From JACVRW01 sp963803085 (GTDB taxonomy: Bacteria > Actinomycetota > Thermoleophilia > Solirubrobacterales > Thermoleophilaceae), in the NCBI GenBank assembly GCA_963803085.1, contig CAWDLE010000019.1:1-64000 (forward strand): a stretch of DNA of 64,000 bases. The letters run 5' to 3'. Positions 1 to 8,692 of this stretch are shown here, one piece after another. The notes below the pieces were generated by a model. It was not told where the DNA came from. It worked only from the letters and a program-made list of their open reading frames with translations, and ran no database searches. Positions within the stretch are counted from its first letter, which is position 1. Each line of letters starts with the position of its first letter. The position numbers and the translations under genes are program-made.

Positions 1-279
1 CTGATCGTGGGCGCCGTGCCGCAGTCCGAGGTGGGCGTGGCCACCGGCATCAACACGATCATGCGGACCGTGGGCGGTGCCTTCGGCGCTGCGGTGGCCA
101 GCGCGATCCTCACCGGGAACACCATCGCCGGAAGCTCGCTTCCCTCCGAGGCCGCCTACACGGCCGCCTTCGTGCTGTCAGCCGCGGGAGGCGTACTCGC
201 GGTAGGCGCTGCGCTCCTCGTGCCCACGCGGGCCGCAGAGCGGGCGCGCGCCGCAGCCGCGGCCGCGCCCGCCGCGTAG
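1..279 (+). CDS. MFS transporter, C-terminal fragment (DHA2-like)
   Basis: The reading frame is open from the first base, so the gene begins outside the window and only about 92 residues are present. They show an amphipathic stretch resembling the PQSEVGVATGINT region of 14-TM drug:H+ antiporters, two hydrophobic helices, and an Ala/Arg-rich tail ending in an alanine run. In the EmrB/QacA group this Gly-rich segment precedes the last two membrane helices, which fits what is seen. Substrate cannot be inferred. The gene converges on the glutamine synthetase gene, whose stop is only 3 bp away. Confidence 0.7.
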   Translation: MIVGAVPQSEVGVATGINTIMRTVGGAFGAAVASAILTGNTIAGSSLPSEAAYTAAFVLSAAGGVLAVGAALLVPTRAAERARAAAAAAPAA

Positions 280-282
280 CGG

Positions 283-2433
283 CTACTTGATGAACAGGAT
301 CTCGCTGTACTTCGGCAGCGGCCAGAGGTCGTCGGCCACCACCTTCTCGAGCTGGTCGCCCAGCTCGCGGACGCGGGCCTGTGCCGTGAGCTGGTTGTCG
401 CGGGCGTAGATCGCGAGGTCAAGGCCCTCGACGCCGTCGGGGTACTGGTTCGCCTCCTCCAGCTCCGAGATCGTGTCCGCGAACTCGTCCACGATCGCGC
501 GTGTCTCGGCGGCGAGCGACTCCATCCCGGCCGCGTCGATCAGGGCGATGTGACGCAGCGCGGCCGGCAGCAGCATCGTGCGAGCCATCGTCGCGGCGGT
601 CTCAGCCTCGATGTTCGCGATCGTCGTGTACTGCTCGGCCCAGACCTCGAAGCGCGACTCGAGCTCGCGGCGCGAGAGCACCTCGTACTTCTCGAAGGCG
701 TGCACCGTCTGGTCTGACAGCACCTCCGGAAGCGCGTCCGGCGTCGTGCGCAGGTTCTTGAGCCCGCGCCGCTCGGCCTCAGCGTGCCAGTCCTCGGAGT
801 AGTTGTCACCGCCGAAGATCACGCGCTTGCCGTCCGAGTAGGCGCTCTTAACCACCGCGTTCACGGCCTCGGCGAGGTCGCCGCCGCCCGAGCCGAGCTC
901 GGACTCGAGCTGGTCGGCCAGGTCGTCGATGGCCTCGGCGACGATCGTGTTCAGCACGGTGTTCGGGAAAGCGAGCGACATGCTCGACCCGAGCGCCCTG
1001 AACTCGAACTTGTTGCCGGTGAACGCGAACGGCGACGTGCGGTTGCGGTCGCCTCCGTGCATCGGCAGCGGCGGCAGCACCGGGGTGCCGAGCCCGAGCA
1101 CCGACGCGGGCGTGTGCGGGTCGCCCTCGCCAGAGGCGATCGCGTCGAAGACCTTCTCCAGCTCGGCGCCGAGGAAGATCGAGATGATCGCCGGCGGCGC
1201 CTCGTTCGCGCCAAGGCGATGGTCCTGGCCGATGTTCGCCACCGACGCCCGCAGCAGTCCCTGGTGCTTGTCCACGGCCTTGATCACGGCCGCGCAGAAG
1301 AACAGGAAGTTGATGTTGTCGGCGGGCGTCTCGCCCGGGTCCATCAGGTTGTGGCCGGTGTTCGTTCCCATCGACCAGTTGTTGTGCTTGCCCGATCCGT
1401 TCACGCCGGCGAAGGGCTTCTCGTGCAGCAGGCAGACGAGCCCGTACCTGCGCGCCACGCGCTGGAGCACCTGCATCGTGAGCTGCTGGTGGTCCGAGCC
1501 GACGTTCGAGTTCTCGAACACCGGGGCGATCTCGTACTGGCCGGGCGCCACCTCGTTGTGGCGGGTCTTCACCGGCACGCCGAGGCGCGCCAGCTCGAGC
1601 TCGCAGTCCATCATGTAGGCGAGCACGCGCTCCGGGATCGAGCCGAAGTAGTGGTCGTCCAGCTCGTGGCCCTTGGGCGGCTTGGCGCCGAAGAGCGTGC
1701 GGCCCGTGTTGATCAGGTCGGGGCGCTCGAAGTAGTACTGCTGGTCGATCAGGAAGTACTCCTGCTCGGGCCCGACGGTGGTGAAGACGCGGGTGGCCGT
1801 GTCGTCGCCGAGCAGCCGCAGGGCGCGGATCGCGGAGCCCGACAGCGCGTCCATCGAGCGGAGCAGCGGGATCTTCGCGTCGAGCGCCTCGCCGGTCCAG
1901 GACGCGAACGCCGTGGGGATGCAGAGCAGCGCGCCGTTCGGGTTGTGGAGCAGGAAGGCCGGGCTCGTGGGATCCCACGCGGTGTAGCCGCGCGCCTCGA
2001 ACGTGGCCCGCACCCCGCCCGTGGGGAACGAGGACGCGTCCGGCTCGCCCTGGATCAGCTCCTTGCCCGAGAACTCGGCCAGCGCGACGCCGTCGCCCGC
2101 GGGGCCGAAGAACGAGTCGTGCTTCTCGGCGGTGAGGCCGGTGAGCGGCTGGAAGACGTGTGTGTAGTGGGTCGCGCCCTTCTCGAGCGCCCACTCCTTC
2201 ATGGCGAGCGCGACGGAGTCGGCCAGCGCCGCGTCGAGCGCCTCGCCCTGCTCCAGCACCTGCTGGAGGCGCCCGTAGGCGTCTTTCGGAAGTCGCTGGC
2301 GCTGCACCGCGCCCGAGAAGACGTCCTCGCCGAAGGGGTAGTTCGACGGCTGGGTGAGGTCCACCGTCCCGAGGGAGCCTCCGTTCGGGCTCCACTGCGC
2401 GGCGGTGATGTTGTGCTGACGGGTCCTGGGCAT
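283..2433 (-). CDS. glnN: Glutamine synthetase type III
   Basis: Encodes 716 residues, the usual length of GSIII (about 700-730) and far longer than GSI or GSII. GSIII makes glutamine from glutamate, ammonia and ATP in the cytoplasm. Supporting stretches include the N-terminal TQPSNYPFGEDVFS-like region, THYTHVFQP, the long GPEQEYFLID segment in the substrate/metal region, the KPFAGVNGSGKHNNWS block (the most recognisable GSIII signature) and FRALGSSMS. The ATG at 2433 is preceded on the minus strand by a purine-rich segment (ggaggccc) about 7 bases away, a good ribosome site. The gene stands alone and is divergent from an ABC exporter. Together with the NAD-glutamate dehydrogenase at 17791-22563 it provides ammonia assimilation and glutamate breakdown. 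Confidence 0.95.
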   Translation of the reverse strand: MPRTRQHNITAAQWSPNGGSLGTVDLTQPSNYPFGEDVFSGAVQRQRLPKDAYGRLQQVLEQGEALDAALADSVALAMKEWALEKGATHYTHVFQPLTGLTAEKHDSFFGPAGDGVALAEFSGKELIQGEPDASSFPTGGVRATFEARGYTAWDPTSPAFLLHNPNGALLCIPTAFASWTGEALDAKIPLLRSMDALSGSAIRALRLLGDDTATRVFTTVGPEQEYFLIDQQYYFERPDLINTGRTLFGAKPPKGHELDDHYFGSIPERVLAYMMDCELELARLGVPVKTRHNEVAPGQYEIAPVFENSNVGSDHQQLTMQVLQRVARRYGLVCLLHEKPFAGVNGSGKHNNWSMGTNTGHNLMDPGETPADNINFLFFCAAVIKAVDKHQGLLRASVANIGQDHRLGANEAPPAIISIFLGAELEKVFDAIASGEGDPHTPASVLGLGTPVLPPLPMHGGDRNRTSPFAFTGNKFEFRALGSSMSLAFPNTVLNTIVAEAIDDLADQLESELGSGGGDLAEAVNAVVKSAYSDGKRVIFGGDNYSEDWHAEAERRGLKNLRTTPDALPEVLSDQTVHAFEKYEVLSRRELESRFEVWAEQYTTIANIEAETAATMARTMLLPAALRHIALIDAAGMESLAAETRAIVDEFADTISELEEANQYPDGVEGLDLAIYARDNQLTAQARVRELGDQLEKVVADDLWPLPKYSEILFIK

Positions 2434-2565
2434 GTCGTGTTTGGGCCTCCTGGAGGGATCCGGGCTAGCGCAAAGCTAGTCGCGCGCGATGAGTTTGGCC
2501 TTGTACGTCTGTCTAAAGATCCGCAAAGAGCATTCGCCTTTTGTCAACTACGTAGTGTGGGAGCC

Positions 2566-3456
2566 GTGGCTGCGATCGAAATGCGGGGGGTGGTCAAGCG
2601 CTTTGGACCGATCACCGCCGTGGACGGATTGGACCTCGAGGTGCCGCCGGGCATCTGCCTCGGCCTGCTCGGACCGAACGGCGCGGGCAAGTCCACAACC
2701 ATGCGGATGCTCACCGGCCAGGCCATCGCGGACGAGGGCGAGATCACGGTCCTGGGCCACAAGCTGCCCGGTGAGTCGAAGGAGGCGCGGGCCGAGATGG
2801 GCGTGGTGCCGCAGCTCGACAACCTCGACGTGGACGTGTCAGTCGAGGACAACCTGGCCGTCTTCGCGCGGCTCTACCGCGTGAAGGACGTGCGCGCCGC
2901 GGTGGACCGCGGACTCGCGCTCGCCCGCCTGGACGGACGCCGGCACGACCCGGTGGACGAGCTCTCGGGCGGCATGCGCCGGCGCCTCCTGCTCGCGCGC
3001 GGGCTCACCCACGACCCGCCGCTCCTGCTGCTGGACGAGCCCACCGTCGGCCTCGATCCGCAGATCCGCACCGAGCTCTGGTCGCTGATCGATTCGCTCC
3101 GCACCAAGGGCACGACGATCCTGATGTCCACTCACTACATCGAGGAGGCCGAGCGGCTCGCGGACGAGGTGGCGCTGATGACGCACGGCAAGATCATCAG
3201 CCGCGGCAAGCCCTCCGACCTCGTGGCTCAGCACGCAGGGCGCGAGACGGCGGAGGTGTACGCGCCGCCCGAGCGACTCGCGGAGGTGCGCGCACACGCC
3301 GAGGCCGCAGGCCTGAAGGTGCGCCCTGCCGGGCCGGCGATCGCGATCGTGGGGTCCGAGAAGGCCACGAACGGCGTCGTGCCGCCGGAGGCGATCAGGC
3401 GTGCGGCCTCGCTCGAGGACGTGTTCGTGCTGCTCACCGGGGAGGAGGCGGAGTGA
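2566..3456 (+). CDS. ABC transporter ATP-binding protein (NodI/DrrA-like)
   Basis: A cytoplasmic ATPase of an ABC-2 type exporter. Walker A (GPNGAGKST) is near residue 36, the signature LSGGMRRR near 132, Walker B LLLLDEPTVGLDP near 153 and the switch histidine in MSTHY just after. A C-terminal extension of about 80 residues follows, as in NodI/DrrA/CcmA-type ATPases. The open frame extends far upstream through the antisense of glnN, but homology starts at the GTG at 2566 (or the GTG at 2557, or the ATG at 2581). A GGGAG lies just upstream at 2559-2563. The permease gene begins 6 bp after the stop, so the two form an operon. The substrate is unknown; family members export drugs, lipids or polysaccharides. 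Confidence 0.92.
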   Translation: MAAIEMRGVVKRFGPITAVDGLDLEVPPGICLGLLGPNGAGKSTTMRMLTGQAIADEGEITVLGHKLPGESKEARAEMGVVPQLDNLDVDVSVEDNLAVFARLYRVKDVRAAVDRGLALARLDGRRHDPVDELSGGMRRRLLLARGLTHDPPLLLLDEPTVGLDPQIRTELWSLIDSLRTKGTTILMSTHYIEEAERLADEVALMTHGKIISRGKPSDLVAQHAGRETAEVYAPPERLAEVRAHAEAAGLKVRPAGPAIAIVGSEKATNGVVPPEAIRRAASLEDVFVLLTGEEAE

Positions 3457-3462
3457 GAACGG

Positions 3463-4221
3463 TTGGAACCAGCAGCCATCGGTGGCGTCATGAGTCGCGA
3501 GGTCGCGAATTTCCGCACCTTCTGGAAGGCGACGACCTTCTCCAGCGTGCTCGAGCCGGTCATCTACCTGCTCGCGTTCGGCCTCGGGCTCGGAGCGACG
3601 CTCGTGAACCGCGTCGACGGACTCAGCTACGTCGAATACGTGGGAACGGGGATGGTCGCGACGGCGGTGATCTTCTCGAGCGCGTTCCCCGCCATGTTCG
3701 GAACGTTCGTGAAGGAGCGCTTCCAGCGCACCTACGACGCGATCCTCGCGGCCCCGGTCGATGTCGAGGAGCTCGTGACGGCCGAGATGCTCTGGATAGG
3801 GCTGCGCTCGGGCTTCTTCGGCTGCTTCCCGCTGCTCGTGTCGATGCTCTTCGGGCTAGACCCCGCTCCGGGGATGCTGCTCGTGCCCCTCTTCGCGTTC
3901 ATCACCGCTCTGGTCTTCGCCGGGTTCGGCATCGCGGTCGCTGCCTCGGTGTCGAAGATCGACCAGTTCAACTACGTGACGACTCTGTTCATCACGCCGC
4001 TGTTTCTCGTCGCCGGCACGTTCTTCCCGATCGACCAGTTGCCGAAGGCCGTGCAGATCGCCTCCCTGCTGAACCCGCTCCACTACCTGGTCGTGCTGGT
4101 GCGGCACGCCTGTTTCGGATTCGAGGCATGGGACCTGCTGCGCGTGGCCGTGCTGATCGGCTTCGCCGTCGTGATGTGGCGCGTGGCGGTGAACCGCATG
4201 GAGAAGCGGCTGATCGACTAG
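3463..4221 (+). CDS. ABC-2 type transporter permease (NodJ-like)
   Basis: A 252-residue inner-membrane protein with about six hydrophobic segments: residues about 25-45, 60-80, 110-135, 140-165, 170-190 and 225-240. It matches the ABC-2/NodJ fold, including the conserved PLFLVAGTFFPIDQLP region before the final helices. A TTG at 3463 gives the longest form; the ATG at 3490 (MSREVANF) is a credible alternative, since the frame is closed by the upstream gene's stop. It pairs with the ATPase just upstream to make a half-plus-half exporter. Its stop overlaps the convergent frameshifted gene by 4 bp. Confidence 0.88.
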   Translation: MEPAAIGGVMSREVANFRTFWKATTFSSVLEPVIYLLAFGLGLGATLVNRVDGLSYVEYVGTGMVATAVIFSSAFPAMFGTFVKERFQRTYDAILAAPVDVEELVTAEMLWIGLRSGFFGCFPLLVSMLFGLDPAPGMLLVPLFAFITALVFAGFGIAVAASVSKIDQFNYVTTLFITPLFLVAGTFFPIDQLPKAVQIASLLNPLHYLVVLVRHACFGFEAWDLLRVAVLIGFAVVMWRVAVNRMEKRLID

Positions 4222-5179
4222 AGCGGCAGCTCGACGCCCAGGCCGGCGTCGGTCGCGCGGCGGGTCAGCTCCGCGGCCACGGCCACGTCCTCCAGAGCGA
4301 TGCCGAGCGGGACGTAGATCGCCAGGCCTCGCTCCCTCGCCGTCTCGTCGGCCAGGACCTCGGCGAGTTCGACGGCGTCAGCCGGATAGCCGGCGAAGTA
4401 GCCCTGCTGGCGGTAGTAGCGGTACTGCGCCAGGTCGTCCACCACGAACGTGCCGGCGTCGTCGAAGAGGTCCTCGGAGAGCGTTGCGTCGAAGTCGACC
4501 GCGCAGGCGACCATCGCGTCCTTCAGGTGCGCTCGCCGCAGCGGCCGCTCAGGCTGACGCACGATCGCGGCGGTGGAGACGATCACGTCCGCGCCAGGCG
4601 CGATGTCCTCGGCGATCGATGCCACCTGTGCGTCGAGCTTCGGGTGCGCCGCGGCCAGCGCCTCGGCGCGCTCGCGGTGGCGATCGAAGAGGGCAACCCG
4701 ACGGAGCGTGGGGAAGACCTGCTCGGCGAGCTCCAAGATGCACGTGGCCCTGGCGCCCGCATCCGACGATGCCGATCGACTCGACGGGCCGGTCGAGCGA
4801 GCGCGCGTATCCCCAGGATGCTCGCCGCGGCGGTGCGCACCTCGGTGATCCAGGTTGCGTCCATCACGGCGAGCGGGCGGCCGGTCGCGGCGTCCGAGAG
4901 CACGAACAGGCCGTGGATGTAGGGGATGCCGAGCGGCTGGTTGCTCGGGTAGCCCGCCACCCACTTCAGACCGACCGCGTCCGTGTCCGCGAGGTAGGCC
5001 GGCATCGCGTGGATGAACGCGTCCTCGCGCGGGTGAACGCCGACCTTCGGCGGCATCTCCACGTCACCGGCCCGCTTGGCACGAAAGGCGGCCTCGAGGA
5101 TGTCGACAACCTCGAGCGCGGACAGCCCGACCGCCTCCACGTCGGCGCGGCTGAGATAGCGGATCGGCTCGGCGGACAT
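4218..5179 (-). pseudogene. Ornithine cyclodeaminase/mu-crystallin family protein, two frameshifts
   Basis: The N-terminal third (from the ATG at 5179) reads as an ornithine cyclodeaminase/mu-crystallin protein, including KWVAGYPSNQP and TEVRTAAAS. The NAD-binding motif GIVGCGRQGH lies in a second frame and the rest, from LELAEQVFP to the stop, in a third. Removing one base from the CCCC run at 4811-4814 and one C near 4733 (plus-strand positions) restores one 319-residue protein, normal for the family. Both errors look like an extra G in a G run on the coding strand. No other damage is visible, so this may be a sequencing artefact rather than true decay. Family members act on ornithine, proline analogues, alanine or ketimines; the substrate here is unknown. 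Confidence 0.8.
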
Positions 5180-5201
5180 CGGTCGGCGGAGCGTAGCCCC
5201 C

Positions 5202-7487
5202 GTGAAGGATGCGGTTCCCCCCTGTTACAAAGCCGCGCGCGTAGCTAAGCTCATCTGTTTGGCCACTGACCCCTCTCAGAACGAGCCGGTCCCTGCCTCG
5301 GGCCGGGTTTGGCTCCTCGAGGACAACCCTCGGGAGTCCGAGATCGTCTTCGATTTCGCCTTCCACGAGGAGCTGAACGAGGCCGTCAAGGAGCTGCCGC
5401 GCCGCTGGTTTGACTGGCGCCGCAAGCACTGGCGCGTCCCCGCGCACCCGCGCGTGGCGAAGGAGATCGAGGCGCTCCTGGGTCGCTTCCCTGACCTGGT
5501 CCCGAGTCCGGAGGTGCTGGCCTGGCTGAGCGACTCGGACCGCTGGCGCGCGATCTGCACGGTCGTCGCGCGCGACGGACGTGGGCACTTCCTCGTGCGC
5601 ACCCTTCAGGGCGACGCGCCGCCCGAGCTCGAGGGCGCGACCGAGGCGGGGGAGGGGCGGATGCTGCTGCCCTTCGCCGAGGAGAGCGCGGAGCTCGTCC
5701 AGCAACTCGACGGCCTACGGCTCGACGACCTGGCGCGCATGTGCGCGCGCGAACTGGGCGACGGCCGGCAGCCGCCGCCCGCGGAGCTGTCGCTCCAGAT
5801 GGGCGAGGACGGCGAGCCGCACCTCACGCTCTTCCACGTCTGGGACCGCAGCCCGGCCACCGACTTCAGGGAACTGTCCGAGGCGCACCCGGTGCACCGG
5901 CCCGGACGCTTCTTCCTGCGCGACGCCCCCTGGGGTGTGACGGTGCCGGCCGACCCGGCGCTCGCCCCGCAGCTCTCCGAGTTCGTCGAGGCCCATCCGC
6001 GCGTGCTCGTGGAGGAGCCGGCGCAGGAGCTGATCGAGGAGCTGGTGGCGGAGCATCAGCGCGCTTCGGAGACCGTCGCGCTCTCGTACGCCGACGACGC
6101 AGAGCTTCAGGACCTCCCGCTGGGCGGCGAGCTGCACCCCTTCCAGCGCGCGGGCGTGCGATACGCCCTGGAGCGCCGGCGCACCTTCATCGCGGACGAG
6201 CAGGGCCTCGGCAAGACCGTCCAGGCGCTGGCCACGATCGAGGCGGACGAGGCGTTCCCGACGGTGGTCGTGTGCCCGGCCAGCATGAAGCTCATGTGGG
6301 AGCGCGAGGCCCAGAAGTGGCTGCCGCACCGCAGCGTCGCCGTACTCGAGGGCCGGACCGACGCCACCTGGACCGAGGAGACCCGCGAGGCAGACATCGT
6401 GGTGCTCAACTACGACATCCTCGACTGGCATTCAGAGACGCTCGCGTCGCTCGAGCCGCGCGCGCTGATCCTGGACGAGTCGCACTACGTGAAGAACGCG
6501 CGCGCTGCCCGCACGAAGGCCGCGCTGGAGCTGGCCGGGCGCCTGCCCGAGGACGCTCTGCGGCTCGGGCTCACCGGAACGCCGATCCTGAACCGCGCGG
6601 AGGAGCTCGTGTCCCAGCTGCGCGTGCTGGGCCGCCTGCGCGACTTCGGCAGCGGCGCACGGCTCACCCGCCGCTTCCGCGCTGCCGGGAGCGACGACCG
6701 CCTGCACTGGAATCTGCGCGCGCACTGCTACGTGCGGCGCACGAAGAAGCAGGTCCTTCCGCAGCTCCCCGCCAAGAGCCAGGACACCGTGCCGGTGCTG
6801 CTCTCGAACGAGCACGAGTACCGGCTCGCCGAGCGCGACGTGATCGCCTGGCTTCAGACGCTGCCGCTCGACCTCCGCTCGATCGACGCGAAGGTGGCCG
6901 CCGCGCTGCGCGCCGAGCAGCTCGTGCGCCTCAACCATCTGCGCCAGCTGGCCGCGAGCGGGAAGCTGCCCACGGCGCTCGCGTGGATCGCGGACTTCCT
7001 CGAGTCGGGCGAGCCGCTCGTGGTGTTCGCCGAGCACATCGCCACGCAGAAGGCCGTGATGGAGCGGTTCCCGAACGCGGCCCACATCCTGGGGGCGGAC
7101 TCGTCGCAGAAGCGCCAGAAGGCCGTGGACGCGTTCCAGAGCGAGGACGGGCCGCAGCTGATCGTGTGCTCGCTGAAGGCGGCATCGCAGGGCATCACGC
7201 TCACGCGCGCGTCGAACGTGGCTTTCCTGGAGCTCGACTGGACGCCCGCGCGCCACGACCAGGCCGAGGACCGGCTGCACCGCATCGGCCAGGACAGCGC
7301 CGTGACCGCCTGGTACCTGCTCGCGCCCGACACGATCGACGAGACGATGGCCGAGCTGCTCCAGCGCAAGCGCAGCCTGATCGACGCGGTCACCGACGGC
7401 CAGGTGCGTGACGAGGAGCGCCTCGTGGACGCCGTCGCGCGCGAGCTGAGGGGCCGGCCGTTCCGGCACCTCCGCGTCGTGGCCTAG
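5202..7487 (+). CDS. SNF2-family DEAD-like helicase/ATPase with HARP-like N-terminus
   Basis: A 761-residue (or 742-residue) DNA-dependent ATPase. Motif I DEQGLGKT is near residue 331, motif II DESH near 424, motif III LTGTP near 456 and motif VI HRIGQ near 692, giving the two RecA lobes of the SMARCAL1/RapA-like SNF2 group. Near residues 45-75 a segment rich in Phe/Trp (FDFAFHEEL then RRWFDWRRKHWRVP) resembles the HARP domain that directs annealing helicases to forked DNA; this part is a weaker inference. The GTG at 5202 gives the longest form. A TTG at 5259 (MATDPSQNEP) is also plausible and would leave a proper upstream region. The gene precedes an M20 peptidase by 3 bp, but no functional link is apparent. 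Confidence 0.88.
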   Translation: MKDAVPPCYKAARVAKLICLATDPSQNEPVPASGRVWLLEDNPRESEIVFDFAFHEELNEAVKELPRRWFDWRRKHWRVPAHPRVAKEIEALLGRFPDLVPSPEVLAWLSDSDRWRAICTVVARDGRGHFLVRTLQGDAPPELEGATEAGEGRMLLPFAEESAELVQQLDGLRLDDLARMCARELGDGRQPPPAELSLQMGEDGEPHLTLFHVWDRSPATDFRELSEAHPVHRPGRFFLRDAPWGVTVPADPALAPQLSEFVEAHPRVLVEEPAQELIEELVAEHQRASETVALSYADDAELQDLPLGGELHPFQRAGVRYALERRRTFIADEQGLGKTVQALATIEADEAFPTVVVCPASMKLMWEREAQKWLPHRSVAVLEGRTDATWTEETREADIVVLNYDILDWHSETLASLEPRALILDESHYVKNARAARTKAALELAGRLPEDALRLGLTGTPILNRAEELVSQLRVLGRLRDFGSGARLTRRFRAAGSDDRLHWNLRAHCYVRRTKKQVLPQLPAKSQDTVPVLLSNEHEYRLAERDVIAWLQTLPLDLRSIDAKVAAALRAEQLVRLNHLRQLAASGKLPTALAWIADFLESGEPLVVFAEHIATQKAVMERFPNAAHILGADSSQKRQKAVDAFQSEDGPQLIVCSLKAASQGITLTRASNVAFLELDWTPARHDQAEDRLHRIGQDSAVTAWYLLAPDTIDETMAELLQRKRSLIDAVTDGQVRDEERLVDAVARELRGRPFRHLRVVA

Positions 7488-7490
7488 CCC

Positions 7491-8603
7491 GTGCGCTCCG
7501 AGGAGCTGGTGGCGGCGCTCGTGGCCATCGATTCGGTGAACCCGGACCTCGTGCCGGGTGGGGCGGGGGAGGCCGAGATCGCGGACTTCGTGGCCGGCTG
7601 GCTGCGCGAGGCGGGGCTGGAGGTCGAGCTGGACGAGGCGACACCCGGTCGGCCGAGCGTCGTGGCGGTGGCGCGCGGGAGCGGAGGCGGCGCGTCGCTG
7701 ATGCTGAACGCGCACATGGACACGGTTGGCGTGGACGGGATGGATCGGCCGTTCGAGCCGGTGATCCGCGACGGCCGCATGTACGGCCGCGGCGCTTACG
7801 ACATGAAGGGCAGTCTCGCCGCCTGCATGCTCGCCGCGAGGCGGCTGGCCGCCGCGGACCTCTCCGGAGACGTGATCGTGACCGCCGTGGCCGACGAGGA
7901 GTACGCGAGCATCGGCGTGCAGTCCGTCCTGAGCAGCCGGCGCGCGGACGCCGCGATCGTGACCGAGCCGACAGGGCTGCGCGTGTGCGTGGCGCACAAG
8001 GGCTTCGTCTGGGCGGAGATAGAGACCGAGGGCCGCGCCGCCCACGGCTCGCGTCCCGCCGAGGGGGTGGATGCGATCACCCGGATGGCACCCGCGCTCA
8101 CTCGCCTGGCCGAGCTGCAGGCGGCGCTCGACAGCATGCCGGGGCACGAGCTCGTCGGCCCGGGATCGGTCCACGCCTCCCTGATCGAGGGCGGGCAGGA
8201 GCTGTCGAGCTATCCGGCTCGCTGCCGCCTTGCGCTGGAGCGCCGCACCGCCCCCGGGGAGAGCGCAGAGGACTTCCAGCGCGAGTGCGAGGCGCTGATC
8301 GATGGCATTGAGGGCGGCGCGTTGCGGATGGGGCTCGTCAGGCCTCCATTCGCCGTTGATCCAGACGCCGACGTCGTTCAGGCGGTGAGCCGCGCGGCCG
8401 CGACCGTGACCGGGAAGCCGGCGGAGGTCTACGGCGAGACCTACTGGATGGACGCCGCGTTCACCCAGGCGGCGGGCATCCCCACGGTCGTGTTCGGCCC
8501 GGACGGCTGGGGCGCGCACGCGGTGGATGAGTGGGTCGACCTCGCAAGCGTGGACGCCTGCAGCGACGGTCTCGTTGCGGCAGCGCACGAACTCTGCGCC
8601 TGA
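7491..8603 (+). CDS. M20 family metallopeptidase (ArgE/DapE/CPG2-like)
   Basis: A 370-residue protein of the M20 family of dinuclear-zinc amidohydrolases. Visible motifs are LNAHMDTVG near residue 72 (first metal histidine and its Asp), GRGAYDMKG near 103 (bridging Asp), ADEEY near 135 (catalytic Glu and metal ligand) and the dimerisation domain starting near 185 (GRAAHGSRP). The last metal histidine is likely in GAHAVDEWV near the C-terminus. Substrates in this family include N-acetylornithine, succinyl-diaminopimelate, glutamate conjugates and dipeptides; none can be chosen from sequence alone. The start is the GTG at 7491, 3 bp after the helicase stop. A hairpin follows the stop. Confidence 0.9.
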   Translation: MRSEELVAALVAIDSVNPDLVPGGAGEAEIADFVAGWLREAGLEVELDEATPGRPSVVAVARGSGGGASLMLNAHMDTVGVDGMDRPFEPVIRDGRMYGRGAYDMKGSLAACMLAARRLAAADLSGDVIVTAVADEEYASIGVQSVLSSRRADAAIVTEPTGLRVCVAHKGFVWAEIETEGRAAHGSRPAEGVDAITRMAPALTRLAELQAALDSMPGHELVGPGSVHASLIEGGQELSSYPARCRLALERRTAPGESAEDFQRECEALIDGIEGGALRMGLVRPPFAVDPDADVVQAVSRAAATVTGKPAEVYGETYWMDAAFTQAAGIPTVVFGPDGWGAHAVDEWVDLASVDACSDGLVAAAHELCA

Positions 8604-8607
8604 ACCT

Positions 8608-8637
8608 CGGCGCTTGTGCGCGTCCATGCAAGCGCCG
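8608..8637 (+). terminator. Hairpin after the M20 peptidase gene
   Basis: A 9-bp perfect stem (CGGCGCTTG at 8608-8616 pairing with CAAGCGCCG at 8629-8637) encloses a 12-base loop, five bases after the peptidase stop. No T-run follows, so it is a terminator candidate rather than a classical intrinsic one. It might instead belong to the leader of the downstream GH6 gene. Confidence 0.35.
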
Positions 8638-8692
8638 CCGAGCACCTCGGTAACCTGCGGCGCTTCGCAGGGAACCCGACCCACCGTTTCGC

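Noticed and set aside
784..2565. Long rightward open frame preceding the ABC ATPase
   Set aside because: It is the antisense of glnN, with biased Arg/Val/Glu composition from high-GC complementarity. Only its 3' part from 2566 is a real gene.
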